A DNA stretch of 64,000 bases from Hymenoscyphus infarciens (Eukaryota > Ascomycota > Leotiomycetes > Helotiales > Helotiaceae): positions 1-64,000 of the forward strand of contig LLCB01000097.1 in assembly GCA_001414345.1 (NCBI GenBank), given 5' to 3'. Position 1 is the stretch's first letter. Each line of letters opens with the position of its first letter. Shown in pieces: positions 1 through 11,401 of the stretch. The position numbers and the translations under genes are program-made. The notes under the pieces were generated by a model, which saw nothing but the letters and a program-made list of their open reading frames with translations, was not told the DNA's origin and did no database searches.

Positions 1-379
1 CCCCCCCCCCCCCCCCCCACCAGGCCTCTCCTCCCACCCCCTCCCCTTTTCTCCCTTCTATCGCGCGCTTCTACTTCATGCAGCCCCTCTGGCATTCAAT
101 TCAGCCTTCTCTTTTCCATCCTCTTTTGTCCAACGACTCGACCTTCTTTTGCCTCCGACCACACACGGCCACTTTCTCTACCATTTCACCATTTCCGGCG
201 CTGTGATATAGACCCCACGAAGCATACATACTTAATGATCTCTTAATTACCACATTCTTGCGCTGTCCTTCTCCACGCTCATTGTCCCCGGTTACGTACA
301 CTTGAACTTGTCCCATCCAGCGGTCCCCTTTTGCGCTAGTTCGCTCTCTTTCCGATATCAACCTCACCCTGGCGCGACG
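1..379 (+). promoter_or_regulatory. Pyrimidine-rich upstream region and leader of the AT-hook gene
   Basis: The window opens with a run of 18 C, followed by a C+T-rich stretch to about position 140 and mixed sequence up to the ATG at 380. CT-rich tracts upstream of start codons are typical of filamentous ascomycete promoters and leaders. No TATA box or known factor site stands out. The C run at the very edge could also be affected by sequencing or assembly slippage. Confidence 0.4.
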
Positions 380-1847
380 ATGGAGGGGAATCGCCCTTTT
401 TCCGAAGAGGAAAAGGTATGTAAACGTCCCAGGACCACGTACCTTTCCTATATCAAATGCAGGTCATCCAGAGCTGCAGACCGCATCACTATCACTCGCG
501 GCGCATGCCCTGCCCTGACCTGACCTGACCTGTACCACTGCGGTCCTCGCCAGTCGCGTCTAATACTGACTTCCATCATCACAGCGCAACATTCTGGCCG
601 AAGCATTGAAGCAAAGCCCCATTCCTAACGAGAGGCTGCTCGCCATTCTAAATGAGCTTCCATCGCAGCGTAGCATCGTGGCCGAAGCCCTCAAGGCGAG
701 CACCATACCCATAGAGAGGCTATTAACCATCCTCAACGAGGGTGGAGTCACGGCCGATGGACCCTTACGACCAAACTGGTACCATATGCTTCTTCCTGAA
801 GGTGCGTTGATCATGAATTCTCCGAGATCTTGAACGCGGAGAGTTTCCAAGCCTTGCGAACTCATCAATGCCCCCTCGACACACAGACTTCGGATCTGCT
901 TATATCTCCGCAAGGTAATAACATTACTGACATGTCATTTAGGAAGGACTCTGCAATCATGTGTCGACGCCTTTCATTCCCTAAAGTCCATTCAACGTTC
1001 GCCTTACCATTCATTACCTCCACCGACTATCTCCCATACTGGGAAACGAAAACCTGGTCCGGACTCTCTTGATCACTTGATGACCGACCCCTCTCCAAAG
1101 AGGCGCCAATCTGGCCAAGATACCATAGTATCAGCCGCCCGCGATATACTTCCTAAACCGACGTCTGCAAACGGTTCCCCGCTTCCATTTTCACCATTGC
1201 CAGGGCCACCTCCTCCCGTGCCGAAGAAACGAGGTCGACCATCTAAAGCAGACGTAGAATTGAGGCAACAGGAAGCGATCGCAAGGGGGGAAGTTTTACC
1301 ACCATCTGCTACCACTGGGACGAGGACCTTGACGCCCAAGCCGCCATTTAAACAAGCGACGAGAGATGAACCAAGTAGAGGTCTTACAGTACTTGCGCCA
1401 ATGACGGGAGCGGGCCCCTCGACCGATCACAGTATGGGGGCACAATATCAAACCGAGCCCAGTATGGTCGACTCACCTGGCAGGAAAAAACGACAGCGGG
1501 CGCCTGTCAAGCCCAAAGTGAGTAAAATCAGCGAGATATTGGACAATGAAGCGACCAAGGCACAAGCAGCAATGAGCCATTCTGGCCAGAGTTCTTTTCC
1601 TTCTATGAATCCTCAGACAACACAAAGGCAGGTGCAGGAACCGCAATTCTCACCCCGATACTCACCTCCAAGGGAACCACAGTCAGGTCCGCCAAAGGAG
1701 ACGGACCAAGGAGCTGTTCCTCAAGCTATTCACATTGCGCCAGCGGCTCAACCTGTCCAACCTACCCAACTTGCTCAAACAGCCCGGGAAGAACTACGAC
1801 CGGAAGTAGCGATAGCTACTGAACCACAAACAGAGAGCAAGACTTGA
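380..1847 (+). CDS. AT-hook DNA-binding protein, three exons
   Basis: The gene model is exon 1 at 380-415, exon 2 at 585-801 and exon 3 at 943-1847. Introns 416-584 and 802-942 start GTATGT and GTGCGT and end CACAG and TTTAG; the second has a TACTGAC branch site. The product is about 385 residues. Residues 13-62 hold two copies of a helical segment, ILAEALKQSPIPNERLLAIL and IVAEALKASTIPIERLLTIL, followed by a WYHMLLPEGRTLQSC motif. The middle is proline-rich and contains a canonical AT-hook core, KKRGRPSK, so binding to the minor groove of AT-rich DNA is likely. The C-terminus is low-complexity (Q, P, A). I infer a nuclear chromatin or transcription role; the target is unknown. The first ATG was chosen because the 12-codon exon joins in frame. 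Confidence 0.75.
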
Positions 1848-4346
1848 TGGGAGCCAATATGAAGGTTGAAATTTCCATTTGTTCTGGCCTTTCGCAGTTT
1901 TAATGACGACAAATCCGAAATGCGATTTTTACCAGATCTTACACTTCTCTCGATGCGCATACAAAACGGGGTTTTCTTCCCACGACTATCTATCAGTCTA
2001 TTTCACCAGACACATTCTAGAATTTTACGCCAGTTACGATCGCATTTAACGGTTGCAGTTTATGTGTCTCAGCATTATGCCTCCAACGACATCTTTAATG
2101 TTCTAATATTCAGCTTTCTTATACCAAATTTCTCTTCGACGTCTTTAACGATTACGGCCATAATACCACCATCTTGGTCCTCGAATACCGGGCCCCTTTT
2201 TCATATTAACATTTGGAATAATACCACCTGCGAACCTACGCCCTATTTTTTTTTCCTTTATCGGTTTTTTCATGGACCAAAACTCTTACGATTCTGCTAA
2301 CGATTATCATTGACCTTGACGAGGCATCACTGGTGGATAGCGTTGTATTTTTATATTTACTACGTATTTTTCTTTTTTACATCTTATGACCCATGTTTTG
2401 TTATCCATCTTATGACGGGGGGATCTTGTACGGAGTGGTTTATTCTGCTTTTATTTGGAATGGGTGGGGATTTATCTAAAAATGTTGACCCTCATCTGGA
2501 AAAATTTATGGGGATGGGATTGAATATTTTTTTCTAGGAAGATGGGGATGGATGGAGAGTAGGGATGCAATCGAACGGAACTGAAGGTGTCGTCGAGTGT
2601 AAGATAACTAGGGAAAAACTAAACCAAAAACACACACATGAAATGAAACTTGAGGTTTTTCACAGGCGCGGATGCGATCGACGATTGTACCTCTCGGCGG
2701 GTTATCAGCTCCACACACACGCATCTTGCCCGTTCCGTGAACGGGACGGGGAAGAGAGTCGAGAATTCTCAGCGTGTTGGTTATTTTAAGCGCAGACACT
2801 GGACAGACTCAATGTGGAGGGACAGAGAAATGCAAATCGCTCGTCTCGGACTCTCGGTGTGGGTCTTTTTGCCTAATTGTGAGTCTCCTTGTCTCCGGGT
2901 TGTATTTGTTCGGTTGGGAATATGGTTTGTTATTTGAGCAAGCAAGTACCTACCTAGGTACCCTCTTTCTCTCTTTACGAGGCAACGAGCTAGGTTGTAT
3001 CAAGCTTGTCAGTGTAATATTTCCCTTGGTTGGTTCAAGGAGTTGTTGGATTGGAATGGGAGTCGATTTTACTGGGATGTGTTTTTTTATTGTTTTATTT
3101 ATGTGTGTGCTTGCTTCCCTCTTCCTGTGTTTGGCGTGCTTATTCTCTTTCTTTTTCTGTTTCTTCTAGGAGGGGGGGCTGTCGATTGATTATTGGGGGA
3201 TCTGCGGTGCGTATTTATTGTATCGCCTGCAGAGAACGAATGGTGTGGCTTTGGAGATCCTTTTCTTGGCTGGCTTGTATTGGGGTATGGTAGGGATCGT
3301 GTGAGTGGGAAATATGTTTGTTTGTTTATTGGTGGTTGTGTGTGTGGTGGTGGTGGAGATTTGTTCCGAGATGGGGTTTTGGGGTGGCTTGATCGGATTG
3401 GGGAATTTGGGGTCGGAGCCCTATTGGATTGGGTAGGTTACACATGGTTAGGTTTTATGCGATCTGGGTCTGTGGGAACTTTTTGATCTCTGTTACTTGA
3501 GGGGTGGCGTGAGAAATTTGTGCGATGGAGATTGGGTAGGTTGGTTGAGATTTATCTGGTGGGATTTCAAGGGATGGTAAGAGGTGATGGAGATGGTAAG
3601 GAATGTATGTGTAAGGGTACCTACCTACTTACCAAGAAGGAAGGGTGTGTAAGGAAGGATTTGGGGGCCGAATCGGATTTGAGGTGTGGTGAAATTTCGG
3701 TGTGTGTGACGGAAGGATTTTGGAAGGATTATGGAATTTTGGTTGAATTGGTGGACGCATTGGGATGGTTGGTGGTGAGATAGGTGGGTGATACTCAGTC
3801 TGACTTTCTGGGGGGACTCTTGAGTCTTGGCTTGGTGAGACGGTTGACAAGGCTGTTTGTTGTCCTTCTGGCTAACAAGTATTTGGTCCTCTCCGATTCT
3901 GCTAATTGAAAGAGTTTTGACCTTGGTAGTTGCGAGAAAGAGTGGATGGTATATTCAAATTAGCTGCGTCAGGCTCGGCCAGGCAGGTGATTTTGTTTTC
4001 AGCCGCTCCGGGTTCTAATAAAGCACCAAATAGCTAGCTCTGAAAGAAAGTTCTCGGAAAGTGTAGATTGCTTATGTTGTATAGAGATAGTTGAACTGAG
4101 AGGGGACAGATGGAAATTGTGAGTTGAGGTGACTGACATTCTCCTAAAATATAGCAGAAGAATCTAATGCCAGAGGTGATGGTCTTCCCAACAAGCAGCT
4201 CATTAAATATCAGCAAGCGGGATCTGAGGACATAGAGGAGCAGATTATGTAGTTACACCAAAGAGTAGTCTGAGTGGCCATTGGACTGTAAGCAGGCTTG
4301 AGAGGAGGCTTGAGAGGAGGCTTGAGAAAGTGCTGCTCGCAAACCG
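1848..4346. other. Intergenic region with G+T-biased plus strand
   Basis: No gene with supporting homology was seen. From about 2300 to 3850 the plus strand is dominated by G and T, with few A and C, and the open frames there are hydrophobic artefacts of that bias. The 3' end of the AT-hook transcript probably lies in the first few hundred bases. The region ends at the target duplication of the hAT element. Confidence 0.6.
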
Positions 4347-4354
4347 ACCGGACA
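4347..4354. repeat. Left 8-bp target-site duplication of the hAT element
   Basis: ACCGGACA occurs directly before the left inverted repeat and again at 13824-13831 directly after the right one. Eight-bp duplications are the hallmark of the hAT superfamily. Confidence 0.8.
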
Positions 4355-4369
4355 TAGGTCTACACAACG

Positions 4370-5170
4370 AATTAATGAATAAAATATTAAATATTCATTA
4401 TAAATATTAAATAGATAGATAGTATTTAAGCGATTATTTAAGTAACAAGAGCTTAAATAAATATATTATAAATAGTTTCTATTTATTAGGCTTAATATCT
4501 ACCCCCTAGGTCTTAGTATAAAGAGTTTATATAAGTTGAAATTTACTCTCTTTTTATATATATATATAAACATAATAATACTCTTAATTTACTTACTTTT
4601 TAATTATTATTAATAGATTACTATTGCTTCTACTCGAATCTCTAAAGATATCTATTTATCTCTTATTATTATTGTTTTATTTATCTTTTCCTAAAAGTTG
4701 GATTTCTAGTTCTATATAACCTCTAAACTAGTTTCTAAACTAGTTTAAGACTATTAGGATATAATAACACTAACGTCTTAATTTAAGCTCTATTTAAAAG
4801 AGCCTCTACTACTAGCTATCTACTACTTAAGTATCTTCTAAGAGTAATTAATCGTATCTTAATTATACTACTATTAAATAAATTAATTCTATTATCTAAA
4901 ACCGCTAACTAGGAGACGTCTCTCGTATACTATCTTAACTTTAATATATCTAGTCCTAGGCCTTCTTTAAAGACAATACCGCTATAATATAAGCTCTTTA
5001 AACCTCTTTAAACACCTCTTCTCTAGCCTCTCCTTCTCTTATAGTATTACTAAAGACCTAAGATAAGGACTCTAAATCGCTCTCTTAAGATAGAGCGTAT
5101 AAACGTTCTAAATATACTATTCCTACTACTATTACTCTCTACTAAGCTCTCTAATAAAAGCCTATATACT
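4370..5170 (-). pseudogene. 3' part of a RIP-destroyed hAT transposase gene
   Basis: This is hAT interior to the left of the copia insertion. Reading the minus strand from about 5060 down to 4790 and bridging stops that look like mutated Trp or Gln codons gives a weak match to a hAT C-terminus, with an arginine/leucine-rich segment containing YLSSR near 4830. Codons are interrupted throughout. The remainder of the gene would lie at 11402-13823. The assignment rests mainly on the element ends rather than on the protein. Confidence 0.35.
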
Positions 5171-5175
5171 CTTAT
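5171..5175. repeat. 5-bp target-site duplication of the copia element (left copy)
   Basis: CTTAT lies directly before the left LTR and is repeated at 11397-11401 directly after the right LTR. Five bp is the usual length for Ty1/copia integrases. Confidence 0.75.
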
Positions 5176-5345
5176 TATCAGTATATATTCAAGAGATAAT
5201 TAGCGATTCGGATTAGTATACGTAGGTATATATATACTCGCTTAGAGGCTACTTAAGTAGGCATCGTAGCTAGCTTTACTTAGTATATACGAATAATAAT
5301 ATAACTCTTTTTATATTACTTTTATAACTATAAGTTATACTAATA
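5176..5345 (+). repeat. Left LTR of the copia element
   Basis: This 170-bp direct repeat is identical in length to the copy at 11227-11396. It now starts TATCAG and ends TTATACTAATA, where an intact LTR would begin TG and end CA; both changes fit G-to-A and C-to-T mutation. Confidence 0.85.
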
Positions 5346-8300
5346 CTAATTAGTAGACGTATAGATTAGATACTTAGTTACTTTATATATTTCTATTATA
5401 GGTATACTTATATAAAAGTAAACTCGATATTACTAGTAGACTCCTCTTTACAGATTATAGTTCCTTCTATTGTTTAAATTCATAATAAATAGTAAATGCT
5501 TCTTAATATAGAAAGTATCGATTACTAATATCGACCTCTTATTATCCTCTAAGATAATTTATACTCTTTAAGACACTTATTTACTTAAAACCTAATATCT
5601 CTTTTACTTACTAAGTAAAGTATAAATAGACTTTTGATAATATTTAAATTTATTTATAATATCTATAATATCTATAATATTTATAATATTTATAACATTT
5701 ATAATATAACAGATATACTAATATTAATTCTAACGACTTTAGAAGCTTTAACTTTAGTACTAAAACAGGCTTTAAAGCTAGTACTAAAGCTAAAGTTAAT
5801 ATAGATAGAAGAGACGATTTTTGTTATTAAAAGAGAAGAAGAGTACGCTAAAGAAGAGAACGAAGACCTTCTTTTTTAGAACGAATTTTAGATAGACTTT
5901 GAAAGATAGGATTAAGATAAATTTACTAAGATCTACTAATCTATAAATACTAAGTTATAATAGACGCTTTAAAGAAGAGGTATATAGGTTAAGACAAATA
6001 GGTATAAAATGCTTATATCTTAGATACTATATAATACTACTATTGAAGTTAACTAAACTAAGTAGTTAGACGAAGAATTAAAAGCTATAGTATTAGAAGA
6101 AGATACTAGTAGTAGAGTCTTTAGATCTTATTATAAATATATATTAGAATACGCTAAAAGATAATAAAAGCTATAGTAATAATAACTATAACCTCTATAA
6201 TAATAACCTTTAGCTGAAAATATTACTTAAAACACCTAATCTAAGACGAAGGCTAGAGACGAAGCTTTATAAGTATCTATTATATAATAATAATAATAAT
6301 AACCGATACTAATATAATAACTAATACCTTCGATAACTTTAATTCTACTAACTAAAAGAAAAGATCTAAGTAATCTAACACGACTTCTAATCTAACCTTT
6401 AAGTCTACTAAAAGACGACTAGACCTTCTTCTTTATATTCTATTAATTTAACGAAGATACTAGTAGTAACGATTTTAATAATATCTTTAAGTATCTAGAA
6501 TATAATTAGTAATAGGATAATCCTAATAGAAGACTACTAGTATAAATAAATATAGTATATTTCGAATTAGAATTAACTTCTTAAAGTTTAAGAGATTAAG
6601 ACTACTCTTATGAATTAGGTACTCTTATAAAAGTATATAAGAACGATTAAAAGTATAGTAGAAAAGAAGATAACTTTGCGATTAAAGTTATAATATTTAA
6701 GAATATATATAAGAGAATTAGAGTATTACTAGCAATTTACTCTCTTACCTTTTCTACTATATTAAAAGGTAACGCTTTAAATTACTTTTATACTATACTT
6801 TTTAACGAATATAATAATTAATCTTTTAAAGTTTTATCTATATCTATATAATAATACTTTAAAGATAAACTTTATAAAAGAGGCTAATTATCTAAATAGA
6901 ATAATATTAATTTATAAGAGATAATATAAGTATTTAGAGTATTAATATTAAAGTCTTTTAAAGATATGTTATTAAGACTTAATTTACTAAGATTTTCCTT
7001 CTTTATTAACTTTTATATTAATAGTTAGTTTTTAAATAAGCTAATTTTAGTATATAAAAAGGTCTTAGATTATACTATTATAATATTAACTTTATCTTAA
7101 GACTCTTTAATTTCTAATACTATTACTCTTCTATAAAGTTTAATCTGATTTTATATAAAAGTCTACTTAGATATAGTTATAAATAAAACTATAATAACTA
7201 AGAGGTACTTTTATAAGAGTAGATAATATAGTAGTATAAATAAATTTAGTAGTATAGATTAATATAAGAAGAAGAGAATATATTATATATATAGAAAGAA
7301 CGATTATTTATCTTAAGATTATAGTTAAGAAGAGTCGAACTATTACTTTACTAAATAGACTAATAAGAATTCTAGATACTTTAAAAAGAAGTAAGACGAG
7401 TATACTAGAAAGGTATATAATATAAATATAGTATATATTTAAAGTACCTAGAAGGAGGAGATATTAGAGATACTTTATACTATTACTCTATTAAAAGAAG
7501 ATAGTTACTTATTAGATACTAGCTTAGATAACGAAGTTATTTATTATAATATTACTTCTATAGGATTTATTAATAATTTAAATACTAAATAACTTATTAT
7601 AAATTTAATAAGTTTTATATAAAAATATACTATTAATAGATATATCTTATAAAACCTAAATAACCTAAATAATACTTCTAATATTATATATGAATTTATA
7701 AAGGAGGTGTTTATAATAATAGCTAAAAGATATATAAAAGAGAACTTCTTTAGTATAATAATCGATACTAGAGTAGCTTAAAAGTTAAGTATAGGATATA
7801 ACTAATATCTTATATATATTAGACTTATTAAAAGTGTCTTAATTAATAAAGGTATAAAGAGTTAATTTAATATCTAGTTTAGTAAGAGATATACTTTATC
7901 TTTAAAATTAATAATAGTTAATATACTAATTAGAAGAGCTAAATTCTATATAGTATAATCTAATACTCCTTTTATCCTTTATATTAATAATATAGATAAC
8001 TTAAATATTACTTTAAATAATCTTTAAAATATACTTATTTAAGAGAATAAGAAAGAGATAGAAGTTAAGAGGTTCTCTATTATATAACGATTTAGATACC
8101 CTTTTCTACTCTAGAATAAAGCTATATATAACTTTATATAGAAGTACTTAACCTTTCTTATAGATATTAATATTTAACGACTTTATAAGCGATTTAGCTA
8201 CTTATTAGTACTAAGATTATAATATATACTAGAAAGAGCTAGGTATTATATTAACTAAGGTATCTTTTAACATCTTACTAAATTTTATAAATACTATTAA

Positions 8301-11226
8301 AAGTATAGAAGTTTACCTAGCTGATTTAAGTTTACCTTTTATAATAACTTTAAATTTAATTATAGTGTTTTAATTAATACTTTCTTTCTTAATAAGTAGG
8401 CGGTCTTATACTATATAGATAAAGTAATAAGGTATTAAGTAGGTAACTTTTTATTAGATATAAAAGCAACAACTATATAGAAGGTTTTCTAAAGATATTA
8501 GATTAATATATATCTTAGACCTCTTAATTATATTATTATAGATACTAGGATAAACTTTATTAGAAAAGACTTTATATACTCTGCTACTAGAATAGATACT
8601 ATAGTAAAAACTATATTAGTTAAGGTATATAATTTAATTAGTATAGTAGAACGTTACTATAGACTAATTCGACGGGTATATAATATTATATATAAATAAG
8701 AGCTATATCTCTTATAAAGTTTAGTACTTTAAATAGTCTTTAAAGTAATTAACGATATAGTAGGCTTAAATAGACTAGTTTCTATTTTATTAGTATATAA
8801 GGTATATACTTAAATGATTATAACCGACGTACCTTCGTAACCGATTTCCGTAAGGTCTAAGACCTATAAAAAGGCTACTTAAGAGGTACGAAAGTGGATT
8901 ATATCCTATTAAGTTAAAGAAGCTCTTAATATATAAAACGGACTAATTAACTAAGTTAAAGACTTGCTCTTAAATTTAGACGTTTTAGTATAGAGAGAGT
9001 ATATAAAGTCTTAGATAAGACCTTTTATTTTTTAAGGAATTGAAAATAAGAACTATATTATAGTACTACTAAGTAGCCTTATAAAGTTTTAATCTATAGT
9101 TATAAAGCTATACTTTATTAAAACTTTTAAAACTTCTAGAATAGTATTAGCGACTAAGGAAGTTTCTAGTATAGCACTATCTAAAACGATACTATAACTC
9201 TATGAAAAAGAAGGAACTTTTAAGTAATAGAGTAGGTAGGAAGTAGACTAAAGTAACTAAGATATTAAATAATATTTACCTTCTTCTTAAAACTAACTTT
9301 ATTAGTTATAAATCTGTTAAAATACTAATATCTTAGAACCTTTACTAGAACCTCTTTAGAAGCGTAGACGTAGACGGCTTTAAAAGTATTCGAGGCCTTT
9401 GAATAAGTCTTTTAAAGTATTATTTTAATAATTAGATACTTTTATAGACGATTTCGACTATATTACTCTTAAAGATATTAGAACTTTTCTTACTAATTTA
9501 AGCGAACCTTATAATATTAAAGTATTTATAGCTAATAATAGTATAATATATATTAAATTATAATAAAAGGAGATTAATAGATTAACTAATCGAGGTGTTT
9601 TTAAGATTATTACTTAGAAAGAGTTACCTTTTAATACTAGAATATTTAGATTATACTTTATAGATAATATTAAATTTAAGAGTATAGTACTTACTTTTAC
9701 GAAGTTAAGATTAGTGATTTAAGTATATAATAATACTAGAAAGTTACTAGTACTTACTTAAGTGTTTATAATTTAGAGAGTAAGTTAGAGAATAATCCTT
9801 ATACTTATTATAATACTTCTAGGTTTATAAGTATTTATTTAAGATATTATATAAGTATATATATAATCTTTAACTAACTTAAATTAGAAATTCTTTATAT
9901 ACTCTTTTAAAGGTTATTCTTAATAGTAAGATATATTCTTTAAAGTGATTAGGCTATTATATAGTATTCTAGAAGCTAGTAATTATTAGTTTATAACGTA
10001 CTATAAATACTATATTCTAAGGCTTATAATAGAATAGTTAATATTCGACCTCTATCTTTTATATATAAAGTTATACTAATATAACGAGTAAGTAAAGTTA
10101 GATACCTCTTTTAGTATAGTAGGCTTTTAAACTAATAATATCTTAATACTTATTAATAACGCTTTTACTAATAAAGAAGAGCTTATTATTAACAAAGCTA
10201 GGTTTATATTTAAGAAGAGAGAGGAGCTTACTATTAACTATTTAATTAAATTTAATAAAGGGTTAATTACTAAGTATTATAACAGCTTTATATCTCTTAC
10301 TTAGAATTATATAAAATACTTAGACTTAGTATAAAAGGCCTTATTTAAGATATCTAATATAAAAGAGATATTATATATAGTAGATACTAAAAATTAATAT
10401 ATTATATAACGTGCTAGAGAGGTATACTTAGCTATAGTCTCCTAGCTTAAGGCTGCTTTTGACTTATTATATACTACTTAAACTATTGATTCTTAAGATA
10501 ATAATATTTTACTCTTTAATAAGCGAATTTAATAGTAAATTAATAATCTCTTAAGAGGGCTTAAATTCGTTAAATTGAATAAATCTTCTTTAAAGTTATA
10601 TACTTTTACTAATAGATTATTTACTAATACTAAGGACTTATTATTATAAATCGGTTATATTATTACTCTTATAGATAAGGATAATAATGCTAATATCTTA
10701 TATTAGTCCTCTACTAAATATAAGAGAGTTATCTATAGTATTTTAGCGTTAGAATTATATATAATAAGCTCTGGATTTAACGTTATAGCTTTAATAAAAT
10801 TAACTTTTAAAAGTATCTTAGGATTTAAGATACTACTTATAGTATATTCTAATTTAAAGTCTATTTATAAATATATAGCTAAATTAGGTATAACTAAAGA
10901 GAAGTAACTAATAATTAATATTATATACTTATAAGAAGCGTATAAATTAAGAGAGATTAATAAGATTAAATAGATTAATAGTAAGAGTAATTCTATAGAT
11001 GTTATAACTAAAAAGAGTTATTATAATACTTTATAAAAGTTAATTAATACTAATAAGCTAGATATTAACCTTATAGAGTAGGTAGAACGAAATAAGAGAT
11101 AATAATAGACTAAAATAGAGCCTTCTTATTAGTCGAGAATAGGGAATAGAGGGCTCTAATTAGTTAGATTAGATATATGATTTTTAATAGTTTTAAGTAA
11201 CTTCTATTATTTTAAAGAAGTGCTAG
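5346..11226 (+). pseudogene. Fossil copia polyprotein (integrase, reverse transcriptase, RNase H)
   Basis: There is no open frame, but the plus strand keeps copia order. A reverse-transcriptase-like reading begins around 9560 with NRGVFKII, followed by an RIF motif near 9640. The RNase H part at about 10650-11090 is clearest: an ILxxSSTKYKR segment, then a SVLALELY-like stretch, then a KSIYKYIAKLG helix, and a terminal INLIEWVER. These match the end of fungal copia polyproteins. Stops are mostly TAA and TAG where Trp or Gln is expected. I could not place the gag and integrase borders. Confidence 0.7.
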
Positions 11227-11396
11227 TGTCGATATATATTTAAAAGATAATTAGCGATTTGGATTAGTATACGTAGGTATACGTGTACTTGCTTAGAGGC
11301 TACTTAAGTAGGTATTATAGCTAGCTTTACTTAGTATATACGAACGATAATATAACTCTTTTTATATCGCTTTTATAATCATAAGTTATATTAATA
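11227..11396 (+). repeat. Right LTR of the copia element
   Basis: This 170-bp direct repeat starts TGTCGA and ends TTATATTAATA, followed by the CTTAT target duplication. It aligns to the left LTR without gaps. Confidence 0.85.
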
Positions 11397-11401
11397 CTTA
11401 T
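11397..11401. repeat. 5-bp target-site duplication of the copia element (right copy)
   Basis: CTTAT here is identical to 5171-5175 and marks the insertion point inside the hAT element. Confidence 0.75.

Larger units (their letters stand above)
5176..11396 (+). mobile_element. RIP-degraded Ty1/copia LTR retrotransposon
   Basis: This is a complete element of 6,221 bp with two 170-bp LTRs, inserted in the hAT element and flanked by CTTAT duplications. The LTRs differ at 20 positions by my count, all transitions, with no indel. The right LTR still begins TG while the left begins TA, as expected if RIP changed a G. The interior reads on the plus strand as a copia polyprotein in which many Trp, Gln and Arg codons are now stops. 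The reverse transcriptase lies at about 9560-10600 and is followed by RNase H, an order consistent with copia rather than any unlike element. Confidence 0.88.

Noticed and set aside
2774..3293. Overlapping hydrophobic plus-strand ORFs that could be read as membrane proteins
   Set aside because: Hydrophobicity follows from G+T-rich sequence (Val, Leu, Phe, Trp, Cys codons) in all three frames; no splice sites or family support.
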